Assembly: GCA_021018815.1 (NCBI GenBank)
Contig: JAITYX010000077.1
Span: forward strand, 637,501-701,500
DNA from: Talinum fruticosum
Lineage: Eukaryota; Streptophyta; Magnoliopsida; Caryophyllales; Talinaceae
Length of the DNA stretch: 64,000 nt
Direction: 5' to 3'
The notes below the pieces were generated by a model. The model ran no database searches. It was not told the DNA's origin and saw only the letters and a list, made by a program, of their open reading frames with translations. Positions 58,765-64,000 of the stretch are shown here, in pieces. Position numbers and translations under genes: made by a program. The first letter of the stretch is position 1, and each line of letters begins with the position of its first letter.

Positions 58765-59340
58765 TAGACGTAAGCATTTAGTCTTTTGAAAGCATCATCA
58801 CTCAAAACTTCTTGTTGGATTATTCCCTGCGATGAAGTTGGGATGCCAAGAAGCAAGCACCTGTTGACAAGCCAATGAAGCTGAGAGTGTATTTCTCTTT
58901 TTAAAGAGAAGTTGTATTCGATCGCACTCTTTCTAAAGAGAAGTTGTATTCTATCGTTAAATTTTTCTTGCCATTTCACCATCTTGGGTGGATCAACGAC
59001 TTTGGAAACAAGGCCCTACCTCTACGACGCAGCATGTGGTACTGAAAAAGAGAAGTCTGGAGAGGGCGGGGGTGGCTGGTCTGGACTTCTGCAGATCGCT
59101 AAAAAGAACAGCCCACCACTTATGTGCCCCCAACACGCGGACAATGTTGTCAAAAGTACCTTCTATTTTTGGACCTTTATTTAACCATGTGCTAGTCTCT
59201 GGCCATGATGATGCCATCAGGCTGTGCGGATTCTTCCCTATATCTCGGTCATCTATGTTTGCATATTTCTGCGCAGCTTTTTTCATATTTTTGTGACCAG
59301 TGATTAGGTACTGTAAAATCCTCGCACAATTGTAATATTA
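58765..59340 (+). other. probable 3' UTR of NIPP1-like gene
   Basis: Directly after the stop codon. Holds a duplicated AAAGAGAAGTTGTATTC word (about 58903 and 58936). The likely poly(A) region is near 59320, where AT-rich spacer with TGTAATATTATTAC begins. The end point is inferred only. Confidence 0.4.
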
Positions 59341-59825
59341 TTACAATCAGAAAAAAAGAAGATATAAAGTAGGACAATTAGGATGGCTTCATTAAAACAA
59401 TATAAAATAATACAAAACGAAGGTGAATTTTGTATAAAAATAAGAGATATACAATCATAACAGAGATAATTTTAAAAATTATCAAAGAATAAGAAATAAA
59501 CAAAAATGAGGTTTTAAATTTTTAGCAAAATTACTAAGATCTTGAAACAACAAATTAAAACGTAAAAAGTATACATTTTATAATTGGAATTGGCATTTCC
59601 GTAAATTTGGGGTTTGAGATATTTAGTTACAAAGGTAAATTGGGGAAAAGTTATTACAAAAGGTGGAGGTTTAAAATATAAAAAACATAAAGGTCGACAT
59701 AAGCATATGTTAATATCTTTTAGAAATTTAGAGGTTTAAGGTTCCCCTCAAAACAACGGAATTGGAATCTTTCTAAATAGGAAGTAGATTAATTCTCTAT
59801 CCCCTAACCCTAGGGATCAATTTAT
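59341..59825. other. AT-rich spacer
   Basis: Nothing recognised. Confidence 0.4.
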
Positions 59826-59896
59826 AATTATTAAAAAAAATAAAAATTGGCCTAATATTGAAAATTTTGCTATTATTATTATTATTAGGTTGGGGT

Positions 59897-59937
<41 letters not shown>

Positions 59938-60034
59938 GTTATTTTTATTTTTGTATATAATTGTTTTACCATATTTTTGATAGAATATTATTATTTAAAA
60001 AATAAAAGATAGCTTAATATTGAAAATTTTGCTA

Positions 60035-60065
<31 letters not shown>

Positions 60066-60132
60066 TTGATGGAAATTATTATTATTATTATTAATATTAT
60101 TGCTATTAGGTTGGGGTATTTTTTTGTTGTTG

Positions 60133-60179
<47 letters not shown>

Positions 60180-60245
60180 TACTTACTTTTATTTTTATTT
60201 TTTATATAATTTTTTTATCATATTTTTGAAAGAATATTATACTTT
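59826..60245. repeat. duplicated segment carrying (TTA)n arrays
   Basis: Two copies (about 59826-59987 and 59988-60245) share TAATATTGAAAATTTTGCTA, a TTA run, AGGTTGGGGTATTT, a second TTA run, and a TTTTTGA(T/A)AGAATATTAT tail. Copy 2 is longer mainly through extra repeat units. Confidence 0.8.
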
Positions 60246-60396
60246 TAAAATAGGGTTACTAAAAATTATAAATAAAATTTATTAATCATTAAAAAATTAT
60301 AAGATAGTTAATTAAAAAAATTAAATAAATATAAGACTCAATTATCAGCAAATATGATAACGAGTTTCAACTTTATTGAATCAAATGATAATGGCG

Positions 60397-60418
60397 GTAG
60401 TAGTAGTAGTAGTAGTAG
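60397..60418. repeat. (GTA)n microsatellite
   Basis: GTA/TAG run of about 22 bases. Confidence 0.9.
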
Positions 60419-61743
60419 ACAACAACAATAATTTACAATAACATAAAGTAATTTAAAAATAAAATAATTTTAATTTCATTCCACAATTAATAACCAAACA
60501 ATAAAAAGTGAAATTTGATTCCGTTCCCATTCTCTACTAAACACTTAAAGAAAATATTCAAATTTCATACCTAACCTCTCAAGTATTATTTTCTGATTTC
60601 ATTTCATTCTACTTTTTCATACTAAATAGGGCCTTAATTACTATTAATATCTTACTATTATTTTCCTACTGTCCACTTTTCTTTTTCATTTTTACAAAGG
60701 CAAGTAACATGACAAAGTTAGTCACTCCTTCTTGCAAGAATGTGACCAACTACATCAGCATACAAGAGAGAATTAAAAATCATGATCTGATGATGAAACC
60801 CAATAAATGGCCGAGAAATAATTAATACTGTCATATTTTTGGGTGTCATTTGCTGGAAAGAGTGAAAAATATTGTGGTGCTCCATAGTAGATAGTATTCC
60901 ATCTTACAAGAAAATTTGAGATGGAAGTAGATTACACTCCTATAAACTAATCAGTCCGACATGTAAGTTTGGACTCCACTCTACATATGATATTTTTTTG
61001 CTCATATAAGAGTCCTAATTGGATTGTATATTTCATTACGAAATATAACCGTATTTCTTTCTTTTCATATATTCCATAAGATATATATAACTCTATACCT
61101 CCAATCTACCATCCTTATCTTACTTAAAGACATTGGGCACAAATGGTCATTTGATATATATGGGATAATATGCATAGGGTTGGATAAAACTCACCGAATA
61201 CGACCCATCTATTTAACCACCATTTAATTCATCAACTTAATTCATCCGCTTAACTATATTTTCAACTCGCTTTTTGGGCTCGGTGAATCGAACATCCCTT
61301 GTACTTAAAAAAATTGACAGATCCAAATAAAATTTATATATTTTATAATAATTTTCTAGGAGGACAACATTAAAATGATCATGATAATTTAAATAGTATA
61401 AACTTTATTTGTATCGCTTTTAAAAGGATTAGAATGTTGAGGCAAAATTTTACTATTCAAAATTCTACCTCCCTAAGTGGGTGTTTTTTCAGTACCAACA
61501 TATTACTTTCATCAATACTTTGCAATTATGTAAAAATCAAATAAACAAAATATTGCCAATTACGCCATAACACACTACTACACTAGAAAATATTAATTAT
61601 GTAAAAAATCAATACTTTGTAATTTGATTATAACAAAATATTAATTTCAAAAGGGTGCTAGACCAGGGTAGAACTTGCACTACTACACTAGTGATCTAGA
61701 AGTATATATTTGTAGAAGCCATTCATTAGCATGTTACGATGCT
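60419..61743. other. AT-rich intergenic DNA
   Basis: Between the FHA gene and PGLP2. No gene recognised. Confidence 0.45.
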
Positions 61744-62020
61744 TTAATTTTTCGTCAATAATGGCATTGTATTTCTTTTTCCTGTCGTTGGTGTCACTAC
61801 GAACTCACAAACATCGCCCTTTTTTCCGTCTGATATAGCATCCATCTGAGCGGAACCAAGCTTGTAGATGCATGCCTTCGATATTGCCTCAAATCGAAAC
61901 GGCGAATCGGATATAGCATCACGGCTATGCAAACAAATAATTGATTACTAGTAGAAATGAAGGGAGATAGGAAAATTTGAACTCAGCATTACCGAGGAAG
62001 TTCAGCTTCAATGGCGTCAT
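61744..62020 (-). other. possible divergent exons, unassigned
   Basis: On the minus strand ATG at 62020-62018 gives MTPLKLNFL and a GGTAATG donor at 61993. A following frame to 61744 has balanced, non-repetitive composition (DAISDSPFRFEAISKACIYK; DAISD occurs twice) after a TTTGCATAG acceptor. The two do not join in that frame, so I cannot build a gene. It may be a divergent transcript sharing the PGLP2 promoter, or chance. Confidence 0.2.
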
Positions 62021-62168
62021 ATCATCCGGGAAAAAGGGGTGAGGAGGACGGGAAGGCGAGAGATTGAATTCGGTAATGAGCCTGCAGGATTTGTAAATGG
62101 GCGAACAAATGTCGGATCCAATACGGAAAATGGGCAGGAAGGCTACACTGTTCAGCGATACTGCGCGG

Positions 62169-62169
<1 letters not shown>

Positions 62170-62202
<33 letters not shown>
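62170..62202. repeat. (GA)n microsatellite in PGLP2 promoter/leader
   Basis: Pure GA run about 175 bases before the PGLP2 start codon. GA/CT repeats near start sites are common in plant promoters; a regulatory role is inference. Confidence 0.85.
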
Positions 62203-62374
62203 CAGAGAGGTCGTTGGTGTGGGAATGCGAGGGAGTAGTCAAGGGAGCGGCAGGGTCAAACCTTTAAAATGAACCGGCAGTCAAAGCTTAAACTCAACGC
62301 TATTGCTTGGTTTCTTTTTTATTTCTTGCTTACTTCTCATCTCTCACTCCGTCGATTGGAGGACTCAACAAAAG

Positions 62375-62462
62375 ATGGGGGAGGAAGCCGCTCAGCCTCT
62401 GACTGCCAGCAACGCCACCTCTCTTTTCCATTCAGTCGACGCTTTTCTCTTTGACTGCGATG
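62375..62462 (+). CDS. PGLP2: PGLP2 exon 1
   Basis: 88 bases from the first in-frame ATG to GATG before a GTTCTT donor; contains FLFDCD (nucleophile Asp27). Confidence 0.93.
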
Positions 62463-63187
62463 GTTCTTTCTTTATATTTTCATGCTTTATCTATTGTTTT
62501 CCCCTCCTTTGTGTGCTCCTCTTGTCCTGGTTGTATCTGTATATTGAAAAATAACATTGCTAATTTCAGGGGTCATTTGGAAAGGCGACACACTGATTGA
62601 CGGCGTTCCTCAGACGCTGGATTTCCTGAGATCCAAGGTATAGTTGTACTGCTTTCTTTCTGATAATCATTGCCAACAAGCCACGGTGAGATGTATATCT
62701 GACGACTAACGAATTCCATTGCTTCTGCCGATAACCATTGCATTGGCTTGCAGGGGAAGAAGCTGGTCTTTGTCACCAACAATTCCACCAAGTCAAGGAG
62801 GCAATGTGCCATCAAGTTTCTTTCTTTAGGCATCCCCGTCTCCGAGGTTGTAGTGTTCCCCTCCTCCCCCAAGTTTTTTGCTTATTTTCTGGCAAGCTTA
62901 TTTCTATAAATGATCTGATGATGCCGACTTATGGAGGCAGGATGAGATCTTCTCCTCCTCATTTGCAGCCGCAATGTATCTCAAATCCATTGAATTTCCC
63001 CGGGATAAAAAGGTTATTTCATGATTTTATGATGCATCCTTTAATTATGTTTGTCTTCAGCTTCCCTCTACTTAGCAATGTCGCTAAGCCCTCGTATTAT
63101 CCCCTCTTTCTACAGGTGTATGTAGTTGGTGGGGAAGGCATCTTAGAGGAGCTGCAGCTTGCTGGCTTTACAGGCCTTGGTGGTCCA
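62375..63187 (+). CDS. PGLP2: 2-phosphoglycolate phosphatase, PGLP2 type (5' part)
   Basis: HAD-superfamily phosphatase that hydrolyses 2-phosphoglycolate to glycolate. Five exons are in the window: 62375-62462, 62570-62637, 62754-62846, 62941-63012 and 63116-63187, 393 bases and 131 codons of about 300. HAD motif I is FDCDG with nucleophile Asp27 and acid/base Asp29; motif II region is FVTNNST (residues 58-64). DEIFSSSFAAAMYLK and VVGGEGILEELQLAGF are typical PGLP blocks. All introns are short with good GT/AG borders; the last donor is GTATGT at 63188. The N-terminus is only about 20 residues before the catalytic domain, with no plastid transit peptide, which fits the cytosolic PGLP2 form, not PGLP1. 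An upstream ATG at 62269 opens a different frame overlapping the start. The remainder lies beyond 64000. Confidence 0.95.
62570..62637 (+). CDS. PGLP2: PGLP2 exon 2
   Basis: 68 bases, TTTCAG to GTATAG. Encodes GVIWKGDTLIDGVPQTLDFL and RSK. Confidence 0.95.
62754..62846 (+). CDS. PGLP2: PGLP2 exon 3
   Basis: 93 bases, TTGCAG to GTTGTA, phase 0. Encodes the motif II region GKKLVFVTNNSTKSRRQ and onward to PVSE. Confidence 0.95.
62941..63012 (+). CDS. PGLP2: PGLP2 exon 4
   Basis: 72 bases, GGCAG to GTTATT. Encodes DEIFSSSFAAAMYLKSIEF and PRDKK. Confidence 0.95.
63116..63187 (+). CDS. PGLP2: PGLP2 exon 5
   Basis: 72 bases, CTACAG to GTATGT. Encodes VYVVGGEGILEELQLAGFTG and LGGP. Confidence 0.95.
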
Positions 63188-64000
63188 GTATGTTCTCTTC
63201 TACTTTAAGACTAATTTCAGTATTAACCTGACATACTGCACTGGAAAAGTTGATATTAAAAACTCGATGTTATATGAGCTAGCAAGTGCCGGCTCACTCA
63301 CGTGCGTTACTAACCCTAACTGGGACATTAAGGTTGTGAACATAGGTTTAGTCTTACTGGGTTAGATCTCAGGTGGTTCGATTCTGGCCTGCCTTTCCCA
63401 AGGTGGGTGTTAGAGTAGCTGACCCAAGTAACCTGGGCATGCGCCTGCATCCTAGAGTGGTAGGGGCTATGTGACGCTGGATTGAGAGGTTGTCAATTTT
63501 GGTTAATAAATTGCTTCATCTGCAAAGCGGATTTTGAATGTATATTGATTAGTTGAGCTTGGAACTAGCTTTCAATTGCTTGGGATTGTCTTACGTAGTG
63601 ACTAAAATTGTGAATTATCTATTGGCTTTGGTAGGCTTTTTGGTAAAAGTTAAAACAGATGGCCATTAAGACTTCCTCGTGTTTTTTATTTTTAAAAGTT
63701 TTTGGATGCAAAGAAATATGGAAGCTTTTGAATGTGTAGAAACACCTTTAGGGCATTCTAATAGAAGATGAGTGGATCAAGACTCTTGTTGGGAACATTA
63801 AGGACCTTTGTTCTTTGTGAGATGGAGTTAGTTTAGCTTCTCTAAAGAATGCATTCTTTGCATCGGTCTATTTTGGTTGTCTGAAGTAAATGACTTCCCA
63901 TTTTCAAAAGAAGGAAAAAGAAAAGAAATTCCAGTTGCCTATTATTGGTTTCTTGTTTAAAATTAGAAAGTGATTAGTAGGATCATCAATGTTGAACTTC
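63188..64000. other. PGLP2 intron 5 (continues past window)
   Basis: No further PGLP2 exon is seen up to 64000, so this intron is at least 813 bases. A GGTTCGATTCTGG stretch at about 63373 looks like an RNA polymerase III B box, hinting at a SINE. Confidence 0.6.

Noticed and set aside
58197..58982. 261-codon minus-strand frame
   Set aside because: Shadow of NIPP1-like exon 2 on the other strand; the plus frame has the conserved protein.
62303..62374. Longer N-terminus for PGLP2
   Set aside because: The frame is open upstream but has no ATG before 62375; the hydrophobic stretch it would add is not typical of PGLP2.

Overview
This is nuclear DNA of a flowering plant, very probably a eudicot. 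The real genes have short exons with GT/AG borders and plant-specific products. The rest is AT-rich and full of degraded retrotransposons, a hAT element, Helitron-like pieces and long TTA/TAA microsatellites. There is no bacterial, organellar, CRISPR or tRNA content that I can support. The species cannot be named from the sequence.

Layout. (1) 1-5.6 kb: gene-poor edge with a plus-strand LINE remnant at 3.2-4.9 kb. (2) 5.6-24.1 kb, minus strand: a calcineurin B-like Ca2+ sensor of the CBL2/CBL3 type. Seven coding exons are resolved to the base; the short eighth exon is not visible. Its introns hold at least five LINE pieces and an LTR element with almost no internal domain. (3) 24.1-33 kb: probable upstream region of that gene, with two local tandem duplications and a LINE nested with another LINE. 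(4) 33-46.6 kb: very AT-rich repeats, including a 290-bp TTA array, a decayed Ty3/Gypsy chromovirus with a 2.8-kb 3' LTR and intact 5-bp target duplication, and two Helitron-like copies in opposite orientation. (5) 46.6-53.2 kb, minus strand: a near full-length LINE with target duplication, itself holding a 784-bp hAT element with a perfect 8-bp duplication. (6) 53.3-56.5 kb: further LINE pieces and the upstream region of the next gene. (7) 56.5-58.8 kb, plus: a two-exon FHA-domain protein, the plant NIPP1/PPP1R8-type regulator of protein phosphatase 1. (8) 62.4 kb to the right edge, plus: the first five exons of a 2-phosphoglycolate phosphatase of the cytosolic PGLP2 type; the rest lies outside the window.

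How the genes relate. The three genes are ordinary housekeeping or signalling genes: calcium sensing with CIPK kinases, PP1 regulation in the nucleus, and phosphoglycolate detoxification. Nothing shows they work together. The FHA gene and the PGLP2 gene are also close neighbours in Arabidopsis (from memory, At5g47790 and At5g47760), so their adjacency looks like conserved microsynteny.

I did not find a previously undescribed biological system. The most interesting material is the record of insertions: several datable nested events with readable target duplications, an LTR element reduced to LTR-PBS-PPT-LTR, and a CBL gene whose C-terminal exon (FPSF motif) cannot be found downstream.
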